Origin: Neocallimastix lanati (nom. inval.)
Taxonomy: Eukaryota; Neocallimastigomycota; Neocallimastigomycetes; Neocallimastigales; Neocallimastigaceae
Direction of reading: 5' to 3'
Assembly: GCA_016946835.1 (NCBI GenBank)
Contig: JACVTC010000022.1
Location: 167,501 to 231,500 of the forward strand
DNA length: 64,000 nucleotides
Made by a program: the position numbers and the translations under genes. Shown in pieces: positions 42,591-64,000 of the stretch. The notes below the pieces were generated by a model, which was not told the DNA's origin, did no database searches, and saw nothing but the letters and a program-made list of their open reading frames with translations. Every line of letters starts with the position of its first letter. Position 1 is the first letter of the stretch.

Positions 42591-43089
42591 AATAATTAGA
42601 TAAATAAATATTCATATATATAATACATAATAAATAATAAATAAGAATTCTATTTAAATTTGCTAAGAATCTCTATAATTATGAAATAAAATGGTTACGG
42701 CTTAAATTAATATTAGAATACATATACATATATTATTATATTATTGGTGTATAAATAAAAAATAATGATAAAATTTTTTAATACATTTATATATTGATGT
42801 TGTATACATATACATTAATAATTATTTAAATTTAAATTTATAATCTATATTAAATAATGCTGTGTGTTATATTTTCTGTGTTTTTTTTTTTTAAACTTTT
42901 TTTTTTTTTTTTTTTAAAATGAAATTTCAAATGACATTTTTATCTAAATAGTACTCTTCTTTCTTACAGCATTAAAATTTTCGAGCATATATTTATTTAA
43001 AAACAATAAGTTTGGTAAAATTGAAATGTAATAGTTGCATTGATTTGATTAACAAGTTTAATAATTATATATATATATTTATATTTATA

Positions 43090-43121
<32 letters not shown>

Positions 43122-43503
43122 AAAACTTTAAAAGCTTAATATTAAATTTTAATTATTATCAATATCTTTTAAATTTTATTTATATTAAATTATATTAATT
43201 TTTTCAATTTATCCAATAAACTAAGTAATTATAATAAATGTTAATTATTATTAAAATATATGAAAAATAGTAAAATAGTAATAATAATAAAAAAAATTAT
43301 TAAGTTAACAATAAAAAAAAAAAAAAAATAGATTCCCATTAATAATAATAATAATAATATTAATTATTATTTATTAAAATAATTTAGGAGAGTAGGCTTT
43401 TTTTTTATTTTTATTTTTATTTTTTTTTTATTTTTATCGTTGCAATTATATATTTTATATACATTTGATGCTTCATAAAATTAAAAAAAATTATAATTAT
43501 GTA
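42591..43503. other. AT-rich upstream region of the GPCR gene
   Basis: (TA)n and poly-T tracts; no gene recognised. The promoter of the receptor gene must lie at its right end, but no distinct element is visible. Confidence 0.5.
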
Positions 43504-44441
43504 ATGATGATATATATAATAATCTTATTCATACTTTATGACATAGTAAAAGCAATAGACTATCCTAAAATATGTAATGAAAATTAAATTAATATGTTTA
43601 AATTAAAAAAAAAAAAAAAAATCAACAGACAAAAAAAAAAAAAAAAAAAAAAGAGAGAGAAAATAAATAAATAAATAAATAAAAATAAATAATTAATCTT
43701 TTTTTTTATTTTATTTTATTTTTACATTAATATATCCTCTATATGATGAATTAATCATTTATATTCTTTTGTTATATGAATATAAAATATATTTAAAAAA
43801 ATCACTATATTAAAAATATATATACTGATATATATATATACATATATATAACGATAAATATACATTTTATTTATTATATTATATTATTAAATTAATTAAT
43901 AGATGGTCATTATAAAAATGGAACAACTGTTGAAATATGTCCATTAAATGCTGTTGAATGTACGGATGTTGCACCATCATATACAATCGGTGAAGGGGAA
44001 GAAGAATTCTTGGTATGGACTCCCTTTGGAGAGCCAGGAATAGCAGGTGAACATGTGGGTATTATTTTAGCAAAGGCTCTTAGAGAAATAATATTTGAGA
44101 CAAGGGATGAGATAACAAAAAAAGATAAAATAAAAGGTAGAATAGAAGTAGTTAGTTGGTCTGAGGCAGCATATAAGCCAATATGTAAAGAAAATGACCC
44201 AAATTCAAAATGCCCATCAGTAATTATTTTGGGAACAACCCAATTTGCTTATCGATCAAAAATGAAAGATATAGCAATTTTAGATTCTTTTTTTGATCAA
44301 TATTTAAATGATACACATGAACCTTTAACAGATAGTTTTTTAAAACAAGTATATTATGATTATAATATAGATTCTCATTTTATGGCAGTTCCTTTAATTT
44401 TAGATATTCGTTTATTATATTTTAAGTATGCTTTTCCTTCT

Positions 44442-44491
<50 letters not shown>

Positions 44492-45344
44492 CATTATAAA
44501 ATTATTTTTATTTAATGTAAATATTTTATATCATTATTATTGTTGGTATTTTTTTTTTTTTGAACATAAAAAATTATTATAATTTTTTTTTTATATTAAA
44601 CTCCATAAAAAATTAATATATATTAAAATTTAATTATTTTATTTTAATTAATTTTAAAGTCGAACAACGTTTGATAGACTTCAATTGAACTATCCACCGG
44701 TAATAAATAATTTAACATAATAATTAAAATTTTTCTTTAATCGTTTTAGAAAAAAGAAATTTTTTTTTTTTTTTTTTTTTTTTCACTAACAACAAATATA
44801 TAAAACATATATATTCAATTTATTTATTTATTATTATTATATATATATATTAATGTTATTATTATTATTAAAAAAAATTATATAAAATTCTAATATATAT
44901 ATATGTATTATTTAAAGCCATATGGTAATTGGGGATCATATTCAAAACCATATTATGATGATTGGAATTGGGAAAAATTTGTGGAATATGTTAATATAAT
45001 TAATCAAAATTTTCCTGATCAGGATTCATTTTCATTTACAGGTCAATATGATGAAGAAATGAAACTTTTTCATATGATTATTAGAAATTATTTTATTGAA
45101 ACTATTGATGAAAATAAGACTTGTGGCTATTTAAATAATAAAGAAAGATTATTAGAAATTATAGAAAAAATTATTAAACCAATTTTTTCAAAATTAGGAG
45201 ATAAATGGTATCCAAATAATAAGGAAACCATGTCATTTTTAAATAATAAAACATATATTGAACCAGAAAATTTACCAAGAATGTAATTATAAATAATAAT
45301 AATAAATAACAACAAACAAACAACAGTAATAATAATGGATATAA

Positions 45345-45393
<49 letters not shown>

Positions 45394-48005
45394 TTCTTTA
45401 TTAAATATTATATATTAATAAGTTGTTGTCGTGATACATCAGAATATAGTAATGGAGTTTTTGGGATTACAATTGATAGTCCAAATTCAATGAGAAAAGT
45501 CAAACTGTATGGAGAAAAAAGTAATCAAAATGGTGAAATTGCTGCAGGGTATATACCAGGATCAACATCATGTAATATTGAATGAAAAATTGAATCTTAA
45601 TATTTATATTTATTTATTAACTTATTTTATTATATTTTATTTTATATTATTTCATTCATATCATTTCATTTTTTTTTTAATATTGATTATTTAAAAAAAA
45701 ATTAATTGAATATTTTTAGATTTAGGTGGATCAGGAATTGCAATCACAAGTTATATTTCAGATTATTTAAAGAAAGTGGCCTGGAAATTTATTTTAAAAC
45801 TTATTGATCCTATAAATGGATATTTAACAGATATCGGAAGAGCTACAAATATGATGCCTCCTTATGATTCATTATATGATATAAAATTTTGGAATGAAGA
45901 ACAATGGAATATACCAAAAAATCAAATTCGTCATTCTCTTCAAATTCAATATCCCCGTCAAACATTCCCAGAATTTGGTGAATTAGAAGATCGACATATT
46001 ATAAGATTAATGATGTAATTTTTTTTTTTCTTCTTCTTCTATTGTTAACTTATATATATATATATATATATAATGATATATTTAATTAAATAATAGTATA
46101 ATTTGACATTAAATACTTTAATTTTTATTATTATTTTATTGTTAATTTTTTAATATTAAGACTTGAAATATTAAAGAAAAATATAGAACCTTCTGAAGCT
46201 ATTGATAGATGCTGTAAATTAATGAATAGTATATTAGCTGGGGCATGTTCAGATGAACATTGGGTAAGTAAGAAAAAAAAAAAAAAGAAAAAAAAAAAAA
46301 AAAAGAAAAAATTATTTTGTAATAAAAATAAAATAGAATAATCTTATTTTATTTTTATTTTTATTTTTTTTTCTTTTTAAATTTTAAGAAATTATATATT
46401 AATAAATAATAAATTATTAACTAAATATAATATTTAAAAATTATTTATATATATGCATTAATTTATTATTTACATAAACTATTGAATGTTAAATATATTT
46501 ATTAATATTGAAATAAAAAAATTTAAATGAAATATGAAACCATTATATTTTAATATTATGATAAATAAGAGCTATAGTATTGGAGATTGTTCAAGTTTTA
46601 ATAATAGAAAGGTTACTTTTAATTGGATTAATTCTTGTAAAGGTGGTATTCCACTTCCTAAAGACACTACTATATCATGTTCTTATATTTCATTTAGATC
46701 AGGTATTGGTGGATCAATGGTTGTTTTTTCAGTTCTTGGTATAATGATAAGTTTGATTTACATATTTTTATTTTTAAGATATAAAAATACTGAACCTATT
46801 AAAAAAGCACCTTTAAACTTTTCTTTAATTGTTATATTGGGATCGATATTGAATTATGCCTCAGTTATATTTAGTACTGGAAACCCTGATGAATTTAAAT
46901 GTATTTTAAATAAATGGTTTTTAATTATTGGCCTAAGTTTAGCATTTGGTGGATTAACAGTGAAACTTAAGAAAGTTTATGTAATATATAAAAAAAGAGA
47001 ATTAAATCAGGGATATATATCAGATGTTAAACTTTATCGAATATTAATAGGGCTTATTGCCCTTAATACTATTGCTTTAATTTTTTGGACAAGTTTTAAT
47101 AGTCCTATTGTGAGTAAATCAACCAATGAAGAACGAATTAATAGTAGAGTTATTCAATATGATGTTACTAGATGTAAAAATCCTCGTGAACAAAATATAG
47201 TTACTCTATTCTTTATATATATTTTTAATATTGTTATACTGCTTTATGGGTAATTAGAAGTTATATATTTTTAATTAAATACAATTACAATTGTTTTATT
47301 TTTAAATAAAAAAAAAAAAAAAAAAAATTATATTAATATATTTATTTATTATTTATTTATTTCTTTTATTTTCTATATTAAACTAAAAAATTTATATATA
47401 TATATATATATATATAAATATTTAAAAAAAAAAAAATAATAATAATAAATAATTATATAGGTTATGGTTATCTTATAAGACATGGACAATTCCACAAAGT
47501 TATACTGAAACCAAATTTGTGGGTACATGTATTTTCATATCTACTCTTGGTATTTTCATAGCAATTCCATTAATATGGTTTTCTTATACCGATGAAATAA
47601 ATTATTTAATAAAATCATTAATTCTTAATTTTTCTACTGCAGTGACTGTTAGTGTATACTGTGTACCAAAAATAAGGGCAGCATACTATTATAGTGCCCT
47701 TTTATTAAAAAAGAAAGATTCAAATGAATTATTAGTTAATGATTTATCTAATGATAAGGTATGATTAATATTAAATTTATTATCATTATCATCAATAATA
47801 GTTAAATATTAATATTATTAATATTATTATTATTGTTTTAAAAATAAAACATTTTTTTTTTTTTTTTATATAAATATATGTTTAAAAAAAAAAAAAAAAA
47901 TAAATAAATATATATATAAAGATTACTGAATCCGTATGTTGTCCAAATTGTGGTGCATTAATAACTAGTAATCTTAATCAATTTGAAACCCAAGAAACTC
48001 GTTAA
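43504..48005 (+). CDS. Class C (GABA-B/metabotropic-like) GPCR with solute-binding ectodomain
   Basis: Exons: 43504-43573, 43903-44425, 44660-44699, 44918-45282, 45423-45571, 45720-46014, 46161-46263, 46570-47249, 47461-47758, 47922-48005; 868 aa, all phases close. Residues 1-20 are a signal peptide (IYIIILFILYDIVKA). ~30-515 resemble a bacterial ABC-type substrate-binding protein: EFLVWTPFGEPGIAGEHVG, a hinge with DIRLLYFNRTTFDRL followed by PPP, and the YLGGSGIAITSY motif. ~540-840 are seven hydrophobic helices of the 7TM_3 type, with the SYKTWTIP segment before TM6 and the CVPKIRAAYY end of TM7. The short cytoplasmic tail contains CCPNC. It should sit in the plasma membrane, bind a small ligand (perhaps a sugar or amino acid, inferred from the fold) and signal through G proteins. 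The start of exon 8 is the least certain junction. Such fusions are expanded in anaerobic fungi. Confidence 0.92.
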
Positions 48006-48118
48006 TTAAATCCATGGATTACATCAATTAAATATAAAATTTTATTTTTTATAAATATCTTTTTTTTTTTTAATTTTTTTATTTTTTTTATTTTTAATTA
48101 TTATTTTTTTTATTAATA

Positions 48119-48154
<36 letters not shown>

Positions 48155-48666
48155 TAATATCTTTTAATTTTTATTTTCAATTTTATAATAATAATCGTAA
48201 TAAAAAAAATAATATGCACTTATAATATTATTTATTTAATAATAAATTATCTAAATTAAAAACAAGAAAAAAATAATAATATATAATTAATTACTATTTT
48301 TAGACATACTTAAAAAAAAAAAAAAAAAAAAAAAAAATAAAATCAATATCTTTAACATGATATTCATTAATTATAAAAATAACAAAACTTTTTTTTTTTT
48401 AAAAAAAAATATATATATATATATAATTTAATAATTTATATATATATTATTCATGTTAAACTAACAATTATTATTTTATTAAATAATTAAATAACAAGTT
48501 AAACCAATAAATTAATAATAATAATAATAATAATAATAAAGAAGAAAAATAAAAAAAAATATAAAAAAAAATTTTTTTTTTTTAATATATTAAAAATATA
48601 CTAAAACATATTTTTATTTGTTTATTTGTTTTAATATTTGCAATTTTTTTTTTTTTTTTTTAATTA
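48006..48666. other. Convergent 3' intergenic region
   Basis: 660 bp of poly-T, poly-A and (AT)n between the 3' ends of the receptor and methyltransferase genes. Terminators or polyadenylation signals cannot be distinguished in this composition. Confidence 0.6.
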
Positions 48667-49209
48667 TTAATTAGTAATAGTTTTATTCTTATTTTTTTTC
48701 TTATTCTTCTTACGCTTGTTCTTTTTTTTAATACTACCCGTAGTTTTTATTATTCCAATTCGGTTATTATTATTATTATCATCATCATCATCATTATCAT
48801 TTTTATTTGTATTATCATTGCTATTATGGTTAGTTATTTCATTACTTTCAATACTATCATTCTTTTCTATGTTTCCTTCACCCGATTTTTCTTCTTCTTT
48901 GTTATCACTAACAGTGTTTACAATTTCTTCATTGGATATATCATTATTATCGGTATTTCCATTTTTATTTTCATTTGGATTGATTCTTTCAAAACAAGAT
49001 ACAAAAAAACCAATAACATAATCTTCTTCAGGTAATGTTCTTGCAACATATTCCGCTAAATAAAATAATTATTATTAATAAATTTAATATAATTTAAATA
49101 AATTAGAGAATTAGGATTATACTATAAATCTATTTAAAAAAAAAATAATTTAAAATTTTATTAAAAAAAAATATATATATATATATGTACACAAATACAT
49201 ATAAAAATA

Positions 49210-49269
<60 letters not shown>

Positions 49270-49435
49270 GTAAATACCATTTTTAACAGATCCTTTTAAT
49301 CCTCTTCTTTTCCATTGAGGAATACAATGAGAAGATAATCTAAATTCATTAGTTGATTCTAAAGCTCTTCTTACTACATCTTCATTTTCAATTTGATGAA
49401 TAGAACAAGTGGAATAACTTATTCTTTTAACTGCT

Positions 49436-49473
<38 letters not shown>

Positions 49474-49804
49474 AATATAATATATTATATATATATATAT
49501 TTATATTAAAATTATTATCAATAAATAATTATTTACATTATATATATATATATAGGATTAATATTAATATTTACATTTAAATGCATGTTGGATGGTGGAT
49601 AATTGAAAATCTGAAAGTGATTTTAATCTTTCTTGAACTAATTTATTTGATGTGTCCTTTATATCAAGTATAGTTTCATTTTCATCTTCCTCTATTTTAA
49701 TAAATTAATAAAAATTAATATATATATATACATATAGATGTAAATGTATATATTTTTATATATAATTAAATTAATAAATTATATATTTTATATAGGTAAT
49801 TATA

Positions 49805-49839
<35 letters not shown>

Positions 49840-50434
49840 TTATTATTTTAATTATTTAATTATTATTACCTTGAGATTTTTGATTTAAAATTTGATCTAA
49901 ACGACTAACAATACCAGAACCTGAACAAGATGGATCTAATAAAATATATTCTACCTATATATATACATATTATTATTATTATTATTATTATGTTTATTAT
50001 TATTTTTTATAAAAAATATATTAAATATTATTTTAATTATTAATATTTTATTTTTGTTGTTATTTTATTTTTTTATTTTTATTTTTTTTACTTTTGCATA
50101 TTTTGGATCATTTGGATCAGTTTCAAGGAAATTTTCATTAATTGGTTCAATACAAGTACATCCTGCTTTACTTGTTAACCTTTTTAATAATCCTAATCTT
50201 CTTTTATCTAAATCAAATGCAAATATTTTCCCTTCATTTCCCATCAAACTTGCAACATGGGAAGTTTTATTTCCTGGTGCTGCACAACCATCAATGACAA
50301 CAGATCCTGGTGGGGCACCTAAAACATGAGCGGGGAAACAACTAGCTTTATCCTATATATAACAAAGACAACTTAATAAAAATAGTTTATGAATGAATTA
50401 ATTTTATATATATATATATATTTTTTTTTATTTT

Positions 50435-50487
<53 letters not shown>

Positions 50488-51535
50488 CCAAATTATTTAC
50501 CTGTAATATTAAAGTACCATTTAAATAAAGTGGATGGTCATGAAAATCACTATTTGAGGGAAAAACTAATAAATCCTTTAAATGAAAATCTTTTCTAAAT
50601 GTTTTCGGTCTAATTTATATATATATATTTATTTAAGTTTATATTTTAATTTATTTTAATTTATTATTTTTTTTTTAATTTATTTATTATTATTATTTTT
50701 TTTTTTTTAAAATGAATATTCATTCATTAGATTATATTGATTATTATTATTACTTAAAGTGAGCCAATTCTTTTCCTTCAGCAGGTGGTAATAATTTAAA
50801 ACCGTCATTTTTTTGAAAATATTCAACGACTTCGTCTACAGTTGATTTTAATAAATTTACTCTAACATATCTTGGCAATACAACTTTATTTTTTTTAAAA
50901 AAAAAGAAAGAAATCATTTCAATAAAATTTAGATGATTATTTTAAATTTTTTTCTTTCGTTATATATTTATGAATTATATATATAAATTATATTTATAAT
51001 TGAATAATAAATTACATGGATTTTTAATTTCTTCAGGTAATAAATCTTCATTATTGATTGCATTATGTTTAATTTTTATTTTTACTAATTCAGCATTTAA
51101 TCTTGCCTGAATAATGTGAAAATCATTTTTTTTTTTTTTTTTATATGAAGTTTGTACAGAAGTTATTCAAAAAATATGAAATATTATATATAAATATATA
51201 TGTCAAAATTACAAATATAAAAATTAATTTTAATAATGGTTATAATAATAATATAATATTTTAATTATAATTACCTTATTTTTATTCATAATTTTTTGAA
51301 ATGCAGGAGCATTTTTAAAATTTTTTGCATGGCCAAATAATAAATCATACACTAAAATAATCGCTAATGATTTTGATAATTTTCTTTCATTTTTTAAAAG
51401 TTGAGATTTTTCTATAATTTCAACTATAATAGGTTTATCTAATTATTTTTATTATTATAAATTAATAAATTTCAATTATAAAATTTATTAATAAAAATTA
51501 AATTGGATTATAAAAATTGTATTAAGGGGAAAAAC

Positions 51536-51573
<38 letters not shown>

Positions 51574-51721
51574 TACATTTTAGTGTTTCATTGATAATAG
51601 CATACATCTTCTTCTTTTCCTTTACGTCATTTGCCAATGTAACAGCCTTAATTGTTGTTTTTTTTAAGGCTAATTTATCTAAAATTTTTGCAGCTTGTAT
51701 ATAAAACCCAGGTGCCGACAT
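48667..51721 (-). CDS. NSUN5: NSUN5/Rcm1-type 25S/28S rRNA cytosine-5 methyltransferase
   Basis: Exons on the minus strand: 51721-51577, 51438-51275, 51106-51016, 50883-50754, 50609-50501, 50352-50092, 49954-49870, 49691-49575, 49439-49278, 49055-48667; 550 aa, all phases close. The N-terminus (FYIQAAKILDKL) matches NSUN5. The SAM-binding motif DGCAAPGNKT is at ~234-243, followed by IFAFDLDKRRL. The motif IV cysteine is in DPSCSGSG (C310) and the motif VI cysteine in YSTCS (C379). GFFVSCFER closes the fold. A ~95-residue Asn/Asp/Glu-rich tail ends in a Lys-rich nucleolar-type signal. The enzyme methylates one conserved cytosine of large-subunit rRNA (C2278 in yeast 25S) in the nucleolus. The gene diverges from FANCI across 570 bp. 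Several introns hold poly-T or (AT)n tracts. Confidence 0.95.
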
Positions 51722-52291
51722 TTTTAAAATTTCATTAATTGTTAAAAAAAATTAAATAAAATTTTTATAACAAAAAATTTTTATTTTTTTTTTTTATTTT
51801 TTTATTATTTTTTTTTTTTTTTTATTATTTTAAATTATTTTTTTAAAAAGATTTATTGTCCAATAAAAAAAATAGAAATTATGTTAAGTAAATTAAAAAT
51901 TTTTTAATATATGAAATAAAAAACTACAATTATTGTAAATTTTATTTTTTTTTTTTTTATAAACATTTAAATTTTGAAAAATGAAATTTTAATTTTTACA
52001 AAGAAGATTAAATTCTAACATTTCATTTTCAATAATAATATTATTAATAAATAATTTATTTACTTTTAAATAAATAATATATTTATAATAATTTTGTATT
52101 TATAATAAATCAATTTTGTTATATAATTGGTCATAAAGCAAGTTTTCAATAGTTTATTATTATTATTATTATTATTATTATTTTTCTTTGACATACTTTT
52201 TCTATTTAAAATATTTATTAAATAATTATTTATTTAATTATTTCAAATTTAAAATCGGTTAATTAAATTATATTTTAATGAAATTGTAAAT
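51722..52291. promoter_or_regulatory. Shared divergent promoter region, NSUN5 / FANCI
   Basis: 570 bp between two start codons facing away from each other. It contains poly-T/poly-A runs and an ATT repeat near 52158-52182. No TATA box or known motif can be singled out. Bidirectional activity is inferred from the arrangement alone. Confidence 0.5.
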
Positions 52292-61139
<8,848 letters not shown>

Positions 61140-61143
61140 AATA

Positions 61144-61177
<34 letters not shown>

Positions 61178-61237
61178 GAATAATATAATATTAAAATTTA
61201 CATTATGAATTAAAAAACAATCATTGTATTTTATATT

Positions 61238-61268
<31 letters not shown>

Positions 61269-61678
61269 TTTATATATATATAATAATAAAAAATTTTATT
61301 TATCTATTATTAAATCAAAAAAAAAAAAATAAAATATAAATTTACAATAATATAATTACGATATCTATTTTTTTTTTTTTTTTATTTTTTTAACATTATT
61401 TATTTTTTTATTTATTTATTCTTTATTTATTATTACTATTATTTTTTTTTATGTTTATTACATTTTAATATTTTTATTTTTTATTTTTTATTTTTTTTAT
61501 TTTTATTTTTATTTTTTTTTATTTTTTATTTATTTTATTTTTTTTTTATTTTATTTATTTTTTTGTTCTTTGTTATTCGTTTATGCTATTATTATTATTA
61601 TTGTTTTATTGTTATAATTTGATTTTTTTTTTTTTTTATTTTTTTAATTATAAATATATATATATATATATTATTTTT

Positions 61679-61732
<54 letters not shown>

Positions 61733-61773
61733 TTCTTTTATTTTTTTTATTTTATCATTATTTTATTATTTAT
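61140..61773. other. Convergent 3' intergenic region, T-rich on plus strand
   Basis: 634 bp between the FANCI and lipase stop codons, dominated by poly-T and TTTATTTTT runs (a ~50-nt T tract near 61682-61730). Short frames (61583-61846) are homopolymer translations partly antisense to the lipase end. Confidence 0.6.
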
Positions 61774-62044
61774 TTATTTAATAAATGTGGAATCGATAGA
61801 TTTAATTAATAATTTAATAGATTTTTCATATTCACTGGGTGAATGATCCGTCATCATGGTTTTTGCGAATACTAATTCAGAAACAAAGGCTGGATTAACC
61901 TCGAATAGTTTAATACGATAATATAATTTATAGATATCTTCATTTTTATCTTGGAAAGCCGTTGAGGATTGCGATTTTTTAATTTTAGTTTCGAATTTAT
62001 TAATCTAAAAAAAAAAAAAAATTTATTTTTAATTTATTTATTCA

Positions 62045-62075
<31 letters not shown>

Positions 62076-62190
62076 TATTAAATAATATTAATTATAATAT
62101 TAGTAATAATTGATGAAAATTTATGAAAATAATGAATAAATTAAAAAGAAAAAGAAAAAAAAAAAAAATTTTTTTTATTTAAAATTATAA

Positions 62191-62233
<43 letters not shown>

Positions 62234-64000
62234 ATAGGTATCATTTAAAAATATAATCTATTTTTGTTATTATCTAATTACCCAATACATAGTACCAGGA
62301 GGAGATAATTTTTTTGCAGTAAATGTTTTACGAATTTTAACCAGTTTATCCCAGAGCCATTCATTATTTTGAACAGTTGGTATTAATTCTTTACTTTTAC
62401 TTGATTGCGCTAAAATATTTGGGTTATTGCTATTACTATTTCTGCTATTGTTATTACTGTTATTATTATTATTATTGTTATTAATACTGTTATTATTTTT
62501 AGTATTATTTAATAATACATTATTTATAATTTTTTCACTTAAGTTATCATTATTTTCATCTAATAAATAATTAATAGCATTTTTTATATCTTTAATTAAA
62601 CCAACAGAAAGTCTTGGTATTAAATCATATTGATTAATAATTGATGTTACAAGACCCTTTAATTTAAAAAAAAAAAAATATAAAATAAATAAATAATATA
62701 TATATATAAATTCATATATTTATAAAATAGTACAATATAATATAATATAATGTAATAATAATAATAATAATAATTAATTAATTAATTAATTAATATTAAA
62801 TTAGTAAATATTAATTATACAAATATATATATATATATATAAACATTTTAATTACTTTGCATCTTTTTGAAAGTTCCAATGACATGTTTGATGGACAACC
62901 ATAAGCATAACAATATATAGGTCTACCACTAACAATACCAGAAGCTTCAGAGGTAACAAATGATGTATTTACCCATGGTTTGGCATGAATACTTTTATAT
63001 TTTGGAATTGACCATAAAACACTTAAAATTGATGCTACACCACCACCTAAATTATGAATATAAATAAATATTTATATAATTATTATAATGTATATATTAA
63101 ATAATAATAATAATATAATAATAATATAATTACAATAATAAATAATATATATATTATTTAAAATATATATATATATATTATTTTAGTAACAATAAAAATT
63201 TTTACCTAAACTATGTCCACAAATAACTAAACCATATTTTGGATATTTTCTTAGAGTGGTATTAAGAACTTCATGAAGCTTTTTGCAGTCGTAGGCTAAC
63301 CATTTAGCAGCATAATACATACCACTATGAACACTATAGACATGCTTTTCTTTTTCTTTTTCTTTTTCATTGGAAGTTGAAGTAGAAGTCGACGTCATTT
63401 TCCTTTCATCTTCAAAAGTAATTTCAATATCTAAATAATTACAAGTTAAATCGGTTAAAACATCCGTTAATCCTAGAGTTCCTCGAAGAGTTAAAACCAC
63501 TGATTTTGATTTATGGTCTAAAATGAGATAGTAAACAATTTCTTGAAGACATGCAGAATCTTCAATATTTGCAACATTAACGGATTGAGATGGATCTTTA
63601 TTATTGTAAATATATGAATCAGTACCTAAAGATGAAGAAGAAGAAAAAGAGGACCATAAAATACAATTAAGAGGAATTTTAGTATGGATACTGAAGGCAT
63701 AATGATTTTCAGGATATTCACTATCTTCAGTATATAATGAATCCACAATACCAATTTTCATAACTTGCATAAATGTTTTACCATATGATGCACTAACAAA
63801 CTTTGAATATCTATAGATATTATTTAAAAAGTTTGGTAAAGGATAATATTTTCTTGGATTAATGAATTGATTCATTAAAGAATAACTTTTTAAATCAGAA
63901 CTCAATAATAAACTTTTATTATGAATATTTCTAGATTTCTTATTACCACCAATTACTTGTCTTGACTTTAATATTCTACTGATATTATTACTATTTTTAT
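61774..64000 (-). CDS. Class 3 lipase, diacylglycerol-lipase-like (5' end beyond window)
   Basis: Exons on the minus strand: 64000-63206 (continuing past the edge), 63046-62856, 62656-62282, 62004-61774; 529 aa in the window, phases close. No ATG is seen before the right edge, so the start lies outside; the apparent start at 63905 is a TTG inside the frame. The region TFMQVMKIGIVD, then VVLTLRGTLGLTDVLTDL, then the split GHSLGGG nucleophile elbow (Ser in exon 1, intron inside the motif) are typical of sn1-specific DAG lipase / Lipase_3. The putative catalytic Asp is in QYDLIPRLS and the His in DHSPSEYEKSI. PPGTMYW before the last exon also fits the DAG lipase group. The third exon encodes an Asn-rich loop of ~30 residues. 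It hydrolyses acylglycerols, likely at membranes. N-terminal membrane segments, if any, lie outside. Confidence 0.9.

Noticed and set aside
48716-49035. Plus-strand Ser/Leu/Phe-rich frames
   Set aside because: Antisense to the Asn/Asp/Lys-rich C-terminal exon of NSUN5, whose splice phases close on the minus strand.
50054-50329. Plus-strand 91-aa frame
   Set aside because: Antisense to the SAM-binding exon of NSUN5.

Overview
The window is extremely AT-rich eukaryotic nuclear DNA with long poly-T/poly-A and (AT)n, (ATT)n and heptamer tracts. Its genes have many short introns with GTAATT- or GTATTT-like donors. The gene content points to an early-diverging fungus, most likely an anaerobic gut fungus (Neocallimastigomycota): a class C GPCR with a bacterial-type solute-binding ectodomain, an intronless bacterial-like hexapeptide acetyltransferase, a class 3 lipase, and Ty3 chromovirus and Ty1/copia retrotransposons. 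The assignment is an inference from composition and gene families; no species-level marker is visible.

Layout. 61-1230 (-) is a two-exon cyclin T/K-like gene. 1231-13151 is gene-poor, with satellites, a long hairpin (5135-5198), a minisatellite (5401-5662), a TAAATAA-heptamer satellite and fragments of decayed coding sequence. 13152-14509 (-) is a frameshifted FLYWCH/MULE transposase relic. 15286-15378 (-) is an intron-containing tRNA-Ile(UAU).

From 15395 to 35355 lies a retrotransposon district. A coding-less LTR element (element B, 482-bp LTRs, TSD aaaat) inserted 17 bp upstream of the tRNA. A full-length Ty3/gypsy chromovirus (15444-22374, 689-bp LTRs, TSD tacaa) then inserted into B's 5' LTR. 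A diverged solo LTR related to the chromovirus follows at 26319-27400. A full-length Ty1/copia element (28858-35355, TSD tgatt) has its 3' LTR interrupted by a solo LTR of a fourth family (34413-35105, TSD attac). The chromovirus carries three mechanistic signatures readable from the sequence: a canonical -1 frameshift signal between gag and pol, a Tf1-like self-priming match between the putative 5' transcript end and the primer binding site, and a CRE palindrome in the LTR. The copia element has a PBS matching the 5' half of tRNA-Lys(CUU), as expected for half-tRNA priming.

35356-43503 is again gene-poor and holds a decayed reading frame, a possible PBS relic, the intact acetyltransferase gene (39031-39642) and a second heptamer satellite.

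From 43504 to the end is a compact, intron-rich gene block that I reconstructed exon by exon: a GABA-B-like GPCR (10 exons, 868 aa, +), NSUN5/Rcm1 rRNA m5C methyltransferase (10 exons, 550 aa, -), FANCI (31 exons, 1291 aa, +) and a class 3 lipase / diacylglycerol-lipase-like gene (4 exons in the window, -, its 5' end beyond the right edge). NSUN5 and FANCI diverge from a shared 570-bp promoter region. GPCR/NSUN5 and FANCI/lipase are convergent pairs. All exon phases close and all reconstructed frames are open.
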